From: Warburgia ugandensis
Lineage: Eukaryota; Streptophyta; Magnoliopsida; Canellales; Canellaceae
Reading direction: 5' to 3'
NCBI GenBank assembly: GCA_035236585.1
Contig: CP141138.1
Coordinates: 31,135,437-31,199,436 of the forward strand
Length of the DNA stretch: 64,000 nucleotides
The notes under the pieces are model-generated. The model saw only the letters and a list, made by a program, of their open reading frames with translations, was not told the DNA's origin and did not search any database. The translations under genes and the position numbers were made by a program. This document shows positions 23,161 through 36,323 of the stretch, piece after piece (the first letter of the stretch is position 1; every line of letters starts with the position of its first letter).

Positions 23161-24055
23161 AATTTCATAGATTAGATGCATAGATGGATCAGTTAGATCT
23201 TATGGAAAGTCAATTGGTTAGGCTAATAGCTTCTAGGCAAGTTGCGCCACAACCTCAATACCATAATGAATTATAATGAATATACCTATTCTAAGCATCC
23301 TTATTCCACAAGCTCCACATACAATGAATACTATCAAGAGCCAGTGGATGCACCTGATGCATTCACATACCCTAGCAATTTTTATTCTGAGACAAATTAT
23401 CAAGACTCCAATGGATGGGCTAGGCATCATGAACAACCATGGTCTCAGGATTACCAATATCAGGAAGAACCACAATGGTCTCACCCTAATCAGTACTACC
23501 ATGATTATTCAGAATATAAAGGTCAACCCTCATGTGTTCAGCCTGCTCAGTCCTTTTTCAGTACCCCAATGCCACAACAATACCAACCCTATGAGTCATT
23601 TCCTCTATGAGAAGAACCAGTATTAGATGAAAAACTGCAACATATGTGTGAAATAATAGCACAAGGGAATAAGGAAATAAGACAAATGATGAAGGATTAC
23701 ACTAAGGAAATAAATCGAGGGAGGAAGGAATTTGAGGAAAAATTGAAACAAATTAGGGGGAATATAGAGTCATTTATTCTTGATACTAAGATAGAAATTT
23801 CCTATGATCCTTATGAGCCACAAAGTCTACAACCATCCTTAGAAATCTCCAACTTCGATATACTTGAGTCATGTCCTAATTCTGATTATGAAGAAACTTC
23901 CATTGATGAAGAGCATAACACTTTAGAAAAATCCAACCCTCTTCCTCTAGATGCGTGTCCCACCTATTTGTATGACTCTGATGAAGACACATCTATTGAG
24001 GAGATGCCTGAGTTGTTGGATACTGTGCCTCTAATGGACACTTCTAGATTATAAG
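23161..24055 (+). pseudogene. element 2 acidic, Tyr/Gln-rich coding region (gag-derived?)
   Basis: Three frames follow one another. About 23182-23270 encodes DQLDLMESQLVRLIASRQVA. 23242-23610 encodes a Tyr/Gln/Asn/Pro-rich segment with WARHHEQPWSQDYQ and HPNQYYHDYSEYK, whose composition recalls the tail of Athila gag. After a TGA, 23644-24054 encodes 136 residues: a helical charged part (IRQMMKDYTKEINRGRKEFE, likely coiled coil), then an acidic part with DSDEDTSIEEMPELLD. I see no capsid fold motif and no CCHC knuckle. It may be a diverged gag or an acquired domain; function unknown. Confidence 0.5.
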
Positions 24056-24791
24056 CTAGAGTAGATCATCCTAAACACGAAATTCAAATTGAGCCTTTCA
24101 ATGTAAAAGATGTACCTGATTGGGACCTAGCAGCCTTATTTGAACAAACATCAAATGATAGTATAGGCCCAATTGTTACTGTACATGTGCTTATCAAACA
24201 GAAAGAAGCATAGTCAATTGATACGCATCAACCTACTCTAGGATATGCATTAGAAGATAACCGGGGTTTAAGCCAAACCTTGTCCCCGCCTCTAGTAATA
24301 CGAGAACAACCTATTAGAGAAGGGTAGAGTCAAGTTATTACCCTAGTTCAGGACAATGATAGGGACACTGAGGAAAAAGATAAATTGCATAGAATGGTCA
24401 TTATTATCCCTCAATTTGGTCAAGACAAGGACTGGTTGTCACCATATGATCTATGGAAATACACAATAGTTCATGCAGTCATTGTGTTACCCTCACCTCA
24501 AATTTCGAGGTGGAGCTATTATATTGACTACCGTGAAATATTAAAGATGGGAGATCAACAATATGGTCCCACTACTTTTACAATTGTGGTGATCTACTAT
24601 ATTATCTTCATATCACCACCTAAAATTTCAAGGTGGAGGCCATATATAGATTACTGCAAAAATTTTGAAGTGGCATAAGAATTCTCGCCATGTCCTCTTA
24701 GGGTTGGGATTAGGACAAATAAAGCTGACCCAGTTAGCTCTAGTTTTAGAAAGTTAGGTTAGGTAATGTCTGGTTGAAGACGGTAAACTTA
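24056..24791 (+). pseudogene. element 2 second coding remnant, unrecognised
   Basis: An open segment at 24385-24678 encodes 97 residues with the phrase ISRWSYYIDYREI and a second, similar phrase ISRWRPYIDYCKNFEVA, an internal duplication of about 35 residues. The preceding text (24060-24210) is in frame with the 23644 segment after its TAA and reads PFNVKDVPDWDLAALFE. No family is recognised. It lies just before the post-coding GGGAGGCAACCCAA motif, where autonomous relatives have the end of pol. Confidence 0.4.
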
Positions 24792-26616
<1,825 letters not shown>

Positions 26617-28291
26617 TGTTAAGTGTCTAATTTTGGCTAAAAGACCCCTAATGTAGCATTCAATTAGATCATCTAACCATTCAAAATTGCAAAATTTATC
26701 TTGATTTTAAACTAAGCTCAAATTGACCATTCAAACCTTAATTTTCTCAAAATCAATGGCTAGATAATCATTAGAGTTTATTAGATGACGAATGTGTGGT
26801 TTCGATGATTTTAATATAGTCTTTTATTTTGCAGATCAACTGAAGGAGGGTTGGATGGCTCAAATCTATGTTCAACGGTGCAGATCAAGTAAAGATTAAG
26901 AAGGCAAGAGTCCTAATGGAAGAAGTGTCCCTAAGGAAGAAGAGTCCTAATGAAAGAAGAATCCTAATTGGAAGAGAAGAAAGTTTCCCAATAGGACTCT
27001 AACTCTTCAAAGATAGAGTTTGAGGAAGAGTAGGAAAGGAAAAAAAAAATTTATAAATAGGGGAAACCGCATGGAGTTAGGGAGAGTCTTTTTGGGAGTA
27101 GTTTTACTTCCCTTTGTTGCTATATTCATTGTTCCTTCTTGCTTTCATCATTTTTCTTTTTCTTTTTCTAGCTTTCACTTCTCTCTCACGTTCCCCTTTG
27201 TTTTCCAGTTTCCCACCATATCCCTCTTTCTCATTCTCTCTCACATCTTATCCTATCCCCATTCATCATCTCTCATCACTGTCCTTCTCAACACGGCCCA
27301 TGCCCTTGCCTCCAATGCACCACCAACTCCCAGGCTGAACCGTAGGAGCCTTCATCATCTCTCTACCCATCTCCCTCTCGTTCTCTCTTTACTCTCTTTG
27401 CTTTCACCACCCAAAATGCACCGGTGGCGTTAGTTTTCTCGTTGTTCTCCAGCCTTTCCAGCAGACAATGTCAATACTAGTCGCATCTATCTAGCAGGCC
27501 TAGCAACCCCTGGCGTCAGCTTCACTCTGCGTGCGATGCCCCATCTACTCCAACCTTTCCACGAGACGATGCATAGAAAACCAAGATGTCGTCTCCCTCT
27601 CCCCAGTCCAGTTTTTTTTTCCATAGGCTAGCCAGGCGACTGCTTGATTTTCCCAGCCATGCGACGTCTGCCATCCAGCACTAGTCAATGCCCTTGTCGT
27701 CTTCACAGGACACGCAAATCACCACCCAGGAGAACCAGTCATTTTTCTCTCCTCTGGATGTCTCGGAGAAGGAAACCCAAACTGGGTTTTTCTCCTGCTT
27801 CCTTTCCTCTCCCTCCTTCTCCTTCTTCTTCCTTCTTCCCCATCTCCTCCATTTTCACTTCAACGAGTTTTCCTGGTTTTCGATTAAAACCAGAATTCTG
27901 AAAAGTTACAAGTCTGCCTTGGCATATCTCAGTAATTCTAAGACTGTTCTTTGTCTGAAATACCTTCTGGGTCCCCAATTTAATTCCATTTAAGTCCCTA
28001 ATTTAATTCCATCTATATCCCTGAATATCCTGGTTTTACATTATCCACATCCTGACTATCCAGGACAGCTTGTTTAGTTGCATTTTCTGTTTTCTTTAGA
28101 ATAAATAATTGTGTAAATTGCAACAGTTGAATAAATTTGGATTTTATTTCTGGTATAATCTTTATTTTTATTCTTTTATTAATTGAATTTTATTTAAAAC
28201 TCCATCATTTTAAATCAAGTCTCCGTGGAATCAACCCGTACTTGCATAAGCTACACTACAATAGCCCGTGCACTTGCGGAAAACATCAACA
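26617..28291 (+). repeat. element 2, 3' LTR
   Basis: A 1675-base LTR with intact TG...CA ends (TGTTAAG ... CATCAACA). It has the TATA box at 27052-27060 and U5 text CGTGGAATCAACCCGTAC. It is slightly shorter than the 5' copy, partly through loss of one ATCCT unit in a short tandem near 27248 and of GGATAGGCTTATCC near 28060. Confidence 0.92.
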
Positions 28292-30006
28292 GGAAGTATC
28301 TAAATTTTCAGTGGATGCAACTCCTTTTCATCTCTCTTACATCTAAGCTTATGGTTATTAACTATTAAGTTTCAATTTAGATGCAATAATGCAGTGTTGT
28401 AGCTTTTCACTGAATTTGCAACTTCTGAAAAGTCTTGCAGAGCCAACTAGTGAGTTGCATAAATCATATGAGCAGTTTCTTCATCGTATGGAGCTATCAA
28501 GAAATGGATGAGAAGGGTACTGTGTCATAAGTTTAATTTTTCTTAGTTTTCTTTGGGTATTCATTATCTAACTGGTTAATAAATTTACCCGCAGAAACAG
28601 GAACTAAGAACATCAACTGCATCTAGGAGCATCCTGTTGCATCATAGGGAGACAAATAATATTGAAAACGGTGACAGACTTGTTAATGGTTAGACCAATG
28701 TGCATAATCACCCCATTTAGATTCTGTTACTCTTGTTCAATTTATTTCTCCAATTTTGTTAGCTGTCACATGCACACAAAATACTAACAATAAGTTATTT
28801 ATTTTGAAGGTAAGAAATATCCTGTTGGGAAGATTGCAGATACAAGGGAGGGGCTTGCACAAGTGAGAAGCTCTAAAAATTTCTGCAGGCAGCTAACAAT
28901 GAATAATAAGGTTTTAAATAAACTGACCATGATTTGTAGAGATGACACAGTTGTTGTGAGATTTATAGGGTCTGCTATTGTTGGAAAGTCTAAAGAAGCT
29001 ATAAATGCCATCAATAGTATGTTTCAGGAGCCTTTAGAGCTAGAAGTTATTGGCCCAAAGTAAATCAGCCTGCGGGAAATCAGTTTCAGGTTTTCATTGA
29101 TGAAAGCTTGGAGAAAGGGCCAGGCAGTCTGACCAGAAAATAGAAACTGCTGATTTACTGAAACTTTGTACTCCAGAGGATGCTTGCCATTTTGGTTCCA
29201 ATACAGCACTTAAATTTAAGAACCCACCATCATTAGAGACATAGATGAAACCTCCAATGCAGAAGCCTCCTCAAGAAACTTTCAAAATATTTGTTGACGA
29301 TGATGACGATGACAGCAGAGATGCTGCTGGAAATAGTACCGATGATAAAGAACGTTATCTGGAATTGCAGGTCCATCCTGCAAAGATTCCACATTATTGG
29401 TTCTTCCATCCACTTCGTTAGATGATTAAGATAGAGACAGCTCTCCACAAATGAAACTGAAAGAGGATACAGTAATTTGTAGATTTGTTGGTTCTACTAT
29501 TTTTGGTGAGCCGGAAGCAGAAAATGCATATCACCATGGTTTAGTAGATCCCACGATCAACATGAAAGAGGCTATGGATGACATAAACAGTATGTTTGGG
29601 AAGCCATTGCATTTTGTTAAGACCAGTAGAAAAATGAAGAGATAGAAACTGCCAGATCAGAAGCAAAATGTTTCCAGGTTTATCATATTTGCAGATGAAA
29701 CTTCTGACAGAAGGCAAGTTTCATCATGCTCATCCAGAAAGTTGGCAGGGAGATCAATGATTTATTTGAGCCAACTGTGATTAGCAAGGAGGCCATGGAT
29801 GACATTAGTGAGATGTTTGGAAAGCCATTGGACTTATAGAATGTGAAAGAAATTAATATTGGTCTGCAGTGATCATTTGAAGCATGCAGTTTTCTTTTCC
29901 CAAAGACGCAAAGCAGTGATTGAAGATGTCTTCTATCTTCTCTTACTAGACAAGTTGCTAAAGATGCAGAGATGAATACTGTTTCAAAGCAATATATCTG
30001 ATTCAC

Positions 30007-31024
30007 TGCTTAAGATGATATCTATGGATTTGCAATCAGCACAAGCATTTGAGTAATTGGCTTTCTCATCTGATCATACTTAACGTATTGTATTACCACA
30101 GCCAACAGAGAATATTCATGTCAAAGACATGTCGAAGGTGTTACAGTTGAATTGGATTTTGTCACGGTTGCCCACTCAAGATGGGTGAAGATGCACACTA
30201 TTATTGATTGCTTCCTCTGACATTTGCTGTTATAGTGGTGAAGCTTTCATTTTTCTTGCACTTGTAACTCCATGTTCTAGCATTGAGAAACATCTTTACC
30301 AACGTAAACAAAATAACTGAGTTGCGGAATCTCATCACTAATATTTCTTCCTTTTACAAAGACTGACCGAGTTAGATTTCTGAAGGTGCCCATGATCCTT
30401 CACTTTCTACTTACTAAGATCTTTATTTATTCTTTTCTGGGAGGTCTTCCACTTACTACTTTCTTGGAAATGATTTATGGAAGTCATGTAAGGATGGAAG
30501 TCTGAACCAACTGAAATATAAAAGTAGCTATTTTTCAGGGATGAGGGTAAGGTAACATGTTTTACGTACAGGTCTTCTTAGACAATATTCTGGATGGTCA
30601 GTAATTTCTACGCTTTAAATATTTGTTTCGGAGGCATTTGAGAGAGTAGGATTCCCAGCAATATATGCAACTGTGTGTTCTTGAGCTGTTAACATCTATA
30701 TGCATTTTACAGGTAATGTCCTCTTGTAAACATGACACCAAGCACCTGAACATAAAACTTATCTTTAAAAGACGGTCAAGGAAAAGTAGTTATCAGCAAT
30801 AATTTTGTTGGTTTGATTGTCTTAGAGAACTTAACGCAAATTGACTGCTGAAATGATTAGATTATCAGGAAAATATTAAGATTAAATATACCAACACAGA
30901 ACAATGCAAACTTATTCAGAGAAGGAAAACAATCATCAAGACCTTATCCCAATTAGGGGTCAGGAGAGAAGGAAAACAATACGTGGGAATTAGTGATGCT
31001 GAGAGGTGAACCAGTGTTCTCTGA
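30007..31024. other. no intact gene; possible last BUB1-like scraps
   Basis: After the last recognisable BUB1-like text (up to about 30006) the sequence loses coding character. A possible splice acceptor (TTACCACAG) lies near 30100, but the following frame soon stops. The rest is 3' flank of the Ole e 1-type gene on the opposite strand. Confidence 0.4.
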
Positions 31025-31552
31025 TCAGTAGCGAGTCTTCACAGGACAGTTGGCAGAACGGAACGCTAGTGGTCCCGATGCATAAACTACAGCTTCATAG
31101 TTCTCCCCAGACAATCTCTTTTTCTCCCAACGGAGTGGGGATCCATAAATTCCGTAGTTGACGTTTGTGAGAAGGTTGCAGTCAGGATTAGGAGATGAAA
31201 GCAAGTGAACGGTGCATGATTGGAGGGGATGGTCCAAGTAGTAATGCTGCATCTGGAAGCCTTGGAGTGGTGCGTAGAAGTAGCCATTAGCATCTGTCAT
31301 GAAAGCCTTGTAGAAGCTTACTCTACCCTTGTAGTCTTTGCAAATAACACCAACTTTTGCTGATTCGATGGGTTTGGCACCGGTTAAAGACCATGAGCCA
31401 TAGCGGTCACAGCTTTGGCAATAAACCACACCTTCCACAACTACCTCTACATCTTTTACTTCATATAAGGCCTGTGTGGTCCCGAAGGAAATGGAAGCCA
31501 TGAGCAGAGCCAACATCAATGATGGAAGGAAGTACAACTTTTGGGTTTCCAT
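31025..31552 (-). CDS. Ole e 1-like (pollen allergen/extensin family) secreted protein
   Basis: A single uninterrupted 175-residue frame (TGA at 31025-31027). Residues 1-29 form a signal peptide: hydrophobic LPSLMLALLMASISFG, with likely cleavage after TQA. The rest is one Ole e 1 domain: VEGVVYCQSC at 38-48, an AKVGVICKDYKGRVSFYKAF block at 65-84, DANGYFY at 87-93, and a C-terminal NYEAVVYASGPLAFRSANC at 151-169. Six cysteines (45, 48, 71, 113, 125, 169) match the family's six-cysteine, three-disulfide pattern. The family is extracellular or cell-wall associated, and many members act in pollen, root or vascular walls; a specific role is not inferable. No proline-rich or histidine-rich extension precedes the domain, so it is the short form. 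It looks intact. Confidence 0.85.
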   Translation of the reverse strand: METQKLYFLPSLMLALLMASISFGTTQALYEVKDVEVVVEGVVYCQSCDRYGSWSLTGAKPIESAKVGVICKDYKGRVSFYKAFMTDANGYFYAPLQGFQMQHYYLDHPLQSCTVHLLSSPNPDCNLLTNVNYGIYGSPLRWEKKRLSGENYEAVVYASGPLAFRSANCPVKTRY

Positions 31553-31639
31553 CTTTCTGTGAATTCAGTTTCTTGGAGAAGATATGAACAGAACCGATAG
31601 AACAGAGATGAATGAGATGAAGATCCATTGGATTACGTG

Positions 31640-31649
31640 CCTTTATGTA
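31640..31649 (-). promoter_or_regulatory. possible TATA-like box for the Ole e 1-like gene
   Basis: On the minus strand this reads TACATAAAGG, 88 bases before the ATG. It is a weak match to the plant TATA consensus, but no better candidate lies within 150 bases. Confidence 0.3.
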
Positions 31650-31848
31650 GAATGTTTGGCATGTTCTTTGGGTGTTTGGTCTGCACGATAGACATGGGAA
31701 CTACCAAAATGCATTGACTAAAATGAAGAATATTTAGTTTTGACAGACGTGGGAACTACTAAACTGCATTGATTAATATGACATTATTCAATGTTTGTGT
31801 TTGAGGTCCCACCTTCAAATTCTCCTTTGAGTTTACGAATAAGAAATG

Positions 31849-32110
31849 GAAAATGCTCGCAGATGGTTGACGGTTAGGCTGTCCTAACAGCCATTTCCAT
31901 ATCCCACTTAAGCTTCATGTGAGTTTCAGATCCTTTGATCTGACAGCGACGTTACCATGATCAGACGATCCTAGCCCATGGAAATGCTCACGAGATGGTT
32001 GACTGTTAGGCTATCCTAACAGCCACTTCTGGGTCCCACCTATACTTCATGGGTGGTTCAGATCCTTCGACATAACCGATGATGTTATCATGATCAGATG
32101 ATTCTAGCGC
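31849..32110. repeat. two tandem copies of a ~130-base module upstream of the Ole e 1-like gene
   Basis: Copy 1 starts at about 31851 (AAATGCTCGCAGATGGTTGA) and copy 2 at about 31982 (AAATGCTCACGAGATGGTTGA), a period of 131. Both share GTTAGGCTGTCCTAACAGCC (A for G once in copy 2), a perfect GTTAGG/CCTAAC hairpin, then CATGATCAGA. They lie 300-560 bases upstream of the start codon. They could be a duplicated promoter module or a small transposon remnant. Confidence 0.6.
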
Positions 32111-32942
32111 CCTGATCTGTCAACCCTTGTCTAGGGTTCTTCCAAGGAAAATTTGAAGCTTACAGGAGAGCATGTCAGTACGATTTAAGTGAGGTCGCTC
32201 CCTTCTATAGCATGATTAGCATCCCTCCCATATGAAATCTTAATTTCCTTTTGACATAATGGCGATCCATGCCTTGATATGTCAGTAGTAATTAATTAGA
32301 TAGCAAGACAAAGATTAGATATCATTTCCTCTATATGATAATAAAAAGCAGGGAATGCTGTGCGCTTATAAAGCGCTCCACTTTTCAATGAAAGTGCCAC
32401 CACCTTTGGATGACCCCATCTGTTAATTTGATTGCTCCTGCTTTGGATGACTAGTTCAGATAGCATGTAGACTGAATGACTATAGCAAAATTTGTATTTT
32501 GGATCAGTGAAAGCCGACAGGTAAGAAATTTTGCATAAACAATAAAAAAAATTATCTATATTCAACTTCCAGAACACGGTTTCAAGATGCTAGAATCATC
32601 CGCTCATCGGACTTATGAGGTATCCAAAACCGCCGCAATGAAATGAATATGTCGGATCATCCAAAAGCAAGGCATATCATGCATAAAGCAGGTACCAATA
32701 ATTTGTGCTTCTAGATAATGAGTTTTTAATGTACATGGAAGCTTGAATTTCCACTGAGCTCAACTTTCCCATCCATCATGAACACGTCCTGCCTCAAAAA
32801 TATACACATCTGTTGGCTATTACTTGCTCAAAATTATTGAATCTTCTGCAAATTTACCCATTCCACCCGCACCTGATGTTAAGTAGGGAGAATTTCGTAG
32901 TAGATAACTAAATTTAGCGCAGCTTTAAAATTTACTCATTCC
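32111..32942. other. no gene recognised
   Basis: Non-coding flank between the duplicated module and the chromovirus. A motif like AAATTTACYCATTCCACCC occurs at about 32849 and again at 32927, next to the truncated end of the chromovirus LTR. The 93-codon minus-strand frame at 32296-32577 has no recognisable domain. Confidence 0.45.
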
Positions 32943-34734
32943 ACCCTAAAATTAAATTTTTATATTATAGAACTTTTAACGCAGCTTTAAAAAGAATTGC
33001 TTGAAAGCGTAAACTTCGGGGGTCAACTACATTCAAAACTGTGATCATAAACAACATTAAAACATTGGTACTCTGAGCATACTCGATTAAAAACCACAAT
33101 AAATACACGGCTAATTAAAGATGAAAATAAATCAATTCAAACGTCACCAGGTTCCAACCATAATCACCACAATATTTCCATCTAAACTTTAACAATCCTC
33201 CATACCATAATATACGTCCAATCTATAATATGTATCCACATCTAAGAAAGTCTCAAAAGTCTAGTCCAAGTGACATACTCTAATATATGTCCGAATAAGA
33301 AAATAAAATACAATGTCTTCAAGTCTCCTTCCAGATCCCCGCTACTCTACCTACTTTTCCTTGTTGTTATCGCGTCCAAATCTGAGGCATTGCAAAACAA
33401 GGCAATGCCTCAGCAAGCTATGCTTGTATAGGTGATTACACTCAAATAAAGTTTAACAAAATTTACAATAGGATTCTCATAAAGGAAGCATACTCAAAAC
33501 ATGTCAAATAACTGAATGCTTGCAATTTTAACTTTCACAAATCAGATGCCGAGTTAAATCAATATAGCATGCAAGGCATGATCAAAATACAAGGTAAGTA
33601 CATCAAAACCATACTAGTATATATGCCCACGGAATAATATACATACAATCATTGATACCAAAACACTGTATCAAAACTATACCAAAATCTTCCAATATAC
33701 TCAATCACTGGTGATGTGTACCCATACTAACTTTGGTCCCTCCCGTGCAGCCAGCATCAGCCCCCGGAGTCTCTCACGGCGTAAGCCTGACCTGCCCTGG
33801 TTCACCATACATATAAAGTCATATGAACATGCACAAACTATATGGGTTACTATGCTACAGTGGCAACCCCATCAGGATCTAAACTACTGCTACTCCCCGT
33901 CGACACCAAACGTGAGACTTTCTCTGTTCCCATGAGAAGGAACGGACCCATAGGGGAGACTACCCATGATACCACCCCTACGTACCTGGCCCTGTATCAC
34001 TCTAAGGTAGTGTCTAATCATCATCATCATCATCACAAAATCAGAGGGCGGGTGGCCAACCCTACAACCCTCCTAGCATAGTACCCACAGGTGAAAGCAC
34101 CCGTCATAAATCATCGGCATGATATAAATCTTATAAACCATGTAAATGAGCTATAAATAATCTCAATAACACAATTAAAGCCCGGCATACATTGTTATTA
34201 CCAAATAGAAAAGTCCTGCTATAACACGAAAATAGGGATCTAATTATGTGCATGAGAAGACGTAAAATACACGTCTCAAAGCTTTAAAAGTCCATTCATG
34301 GTTATTGAAATCATGAAATAATTGAATGGAATCACCTAACTCAGTAAATGCAGTGCTCAAATCAAGCGCGTTGAAATATTACGTTGCACTCTGACGTACC
34401 TGTTACATCATAAATCTTCCATCATTTGGCAATTCAATACTGTTTAACCCTCTAATCCCCTAGATTATCTCACATTTGATGTATACCATCAACATCTAAG
34501 GCCTGATCATCCATTGATCGGCCTAATTGAGACTATCTCACAACATTCCGTGGTTTAACTCTTAAAAAAAAAAAAAAAAAAAAAATTATATCTAGCTTTT
34601 CATTTCAAATATAGGTCCGCGCCGTCAATACGGTCGCAACGCCTCTTTCGGATCGCAATTTGGACCTCTATAGCTCCTAAAAATCAAGTTTTTATAAATG
34701 GACGGTCAAAAGACCGAAAAAAAACCCAAAACTC

Positions 34735-35145
34735 GTGCGTCGCACGTGCTAGCGCATGCGGGCGCGTCCATAGATGCGCTGAACGAGCTTACACCTGTCT
34801 TCAGACGCGCTGTGCGTCGTCTTTTTTGGGCGGGCGCGTGCACAGATGTGCTAACGTCTAAGCATCCCGTCTACGTGCGGCGCGTGCACAGATGCGCTGT
34901 GCGTCATTTTGTTGGTGCGATAGTGCATTGATTTCCATGCATGCATGCATCGTGTTGTCGGTGCGTCAGTGCGATGCCATGTGGCGCGTGGTGCCACGTG
35001 TCGCCTGTGTGGGAAGCGTGGCATGCGGGTGCTGCACGCATGGCGTCGGGCGTAGAGCGCGTGTTGTCTGTAGGTGTGGCACCTGCGTGGCACCTGCATG
35101 GTGCCTACATGGCGTGCGACTGGGGGTGACACGTGTTGCGGCAGG
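34735..35145. repeat. CpG-rich subrepeats in the chromovirus LTR
   Basis: Unlike the AT-rich surroundings, this block is full of CG. Variants of GCGCGTGCACAGATGCGCT recur about four times (near 34765, 34800, 34835 and 34878), with CACGTG and GTGCGTCGCACGTG palindromes nearby. The other LTR has the same block at 42375-42760 with more CG-to-TG losses. It lies in U5 or R of the minus-strand LTR, downstream of the TATA box. Confidence 0.6.
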
Positions 35146-35251
35146 TCACCATCGCCAGAGAAGACAACCGGACTCCAGTCACCGCCAGCCATGCACAGAT
35201 GTCCAAATGGTGCGATTTTTGCACCGTTTCGTTCAGTTTTTCGCGTAGATT

Positions 35252-35260
35252 CCATTTATA
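35252..35260 (-). promoter_or_regulatory. chromovirus LTR TATA box (3' LTR copy)
   Basis: The minus-strand text is TATAAATGG, conserved in the 5' LTR at 42864-42872. The GC-rich subrepeat block follows downstream in the direction of transcription. Confidence 0.45.
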
Positions 35261-35808
35261 AGCTCATTTTCAACCGTCTATGCCATTATCTAGTGTTTTT
35301 ACATGATTTTTGTCACATCCCTAAAATTTTTTCATCTACTATTTTATGAGTTTTCTGACATATCTAGCCGTCCAATCACCATGAAAATTCATAGGATTGT
35401 TCTTCATGTTACAATGCCCATGATGGACAGTTTAGATCACAATCTGATGTCGTTTCATCAGTTTACTTTAACAAAAACACTACTGCTTACTTGTTCACCG
35501 GAAAACGGCAATCCACACCGTTTTTCGGCGTTAAAAACAATAGAAACTATAGGAAAAACACGAAAATGGTGGAGGGTGGCCTACCGTGGTTAGATCGCCA
35601 CTGCGTGCGCCTGCTCGGGGAGTTCCTCATCGCTGCCCTGTATCGCCAACCCGGAATCAAAAGTGAATGGTTTGGTTGTACAAGAGACAAGGCAGGCTTT
35701 TACAGCCTCATTGTGGGTCCCATGCCCTGTAGGCCCATGTATATTTACAAATTTACCCCTCCTATTATTATTATTATTATGAAATTAATAATTGTTTGAG
35801 TTATTACA

Positions 35809-35830
35809 TCCTGTCCCCCTTATAATAAAA
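35809..35830 (-). other. chromovirus polypurine tract
   Basis: On the minus strand AAGGGGGACAGGA lies directly before the TGTAATAAC start of the 3' LTR, where plus-strand synthesis is primed. Confidence 0.65.
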
Positions 35831-35886
35831 TTTCGTCCTCGAAATTTAAATAGGTGCATACCTCTAAGGAAAAGCTCTGGATGTTT

Positions 35887-36323
35887 TCACCTTATCTCAT
35901 CCTCCATCTCCCATATAGCCTCTTGAGTTGAGTGATGCTGCCAAAGAACTTTGACCAAAGGAATGGCCTTTTTCCTCAACTCGTGGATCTTGCTATCCAA
36001 GATTAGTATAGGGCGCTCATCAAATGTCATGTCAGGTCGTATTTCTCTGGGAATGTGTTTGAGTACGTGGACTAGATCCGGCACATACTTCCTCAGCATG
36101 GAAACATGGAAGACATCATGTACTACAGCAACTGTGGGGGTAAGGCTAATTGATAAGCTACTAGTCCCACTCTGTGCAGGATTTCGAAAGGACCAATATA
36201 TCTAGGACTGAGTTTCCCCTTGACACCAAATCTCATCACGCCCTTCATAGGTGAAACTCTAAAAAATACATGCTCTCCCACTTCAAACTCCAGGTCCTTC
36301 CGTCTCTTATCCGCATAACTCTT
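35887..36323 (-). pseudogene. chromovirus integrase C-terminal / chromodomain-like tail
   Basis: After a frame change, the minus strand continues the integrase tail: EFEVGEHVFFRVSPMKGVMR and LSPRYIGPFEILHRVG in the old frame, then MLRKYVPDLVHVLKHIPRE, FDERPILILDSKIHELRKK and IPLVKVLWQHHSTQEAIWEM in the new one. The last segments match the modified chromodomain region of Tekay/Del-type elements, thought to steer integration toward heterochromatin. The frame change lies between 36100 and 36323 (most likely near 36140). Confidence 0.75.

Larger units (their letters stand above)
32943..35808 (-). repeat. chromovirus 3' LTR, outer end truncated
   Basis: On the plus strand it is alignable with 40579-43413, from CCCTAAAATTAAA to GTTATTACA. 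The segment equivalent to 40493-40578, including the terminal TGTGATACCC, is missing. It includes an A run (34565-34585), a GC-rich subrepeat area (34735-35140) and the CATCATCATC stretch near 34020. Open frames here (33711-34081, 34698-35799) lie in the LTR of a minus-strand element and are not genes. Confidence 0.88.

Noticed and set aside
27020..27993. Open frames of 79-137 codons on both strands
   Set aside because: They are the 3' LTR copies of the same pyrimidine-rich LTR text, not conserved in frame between LTRs.
29683..30006. 107-codon minus-strand frame
   Set aside because: Antisense to BUB1-like exon D remnants; no domain of its own.
34020..34039. CATCATCATC stretch as a CRISPR-like or coding repeat
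   Set aside because: A short simple repeat within an LTR, with no spacers; present in both LTR copies.
34698..35799. Cys/Arg/His-rich open frames up to 134 codons
   Set aside because: Artefacts of the CpG-rich subrepeats in the chromovirus LTR; the other LTR copy breaks the same frames.
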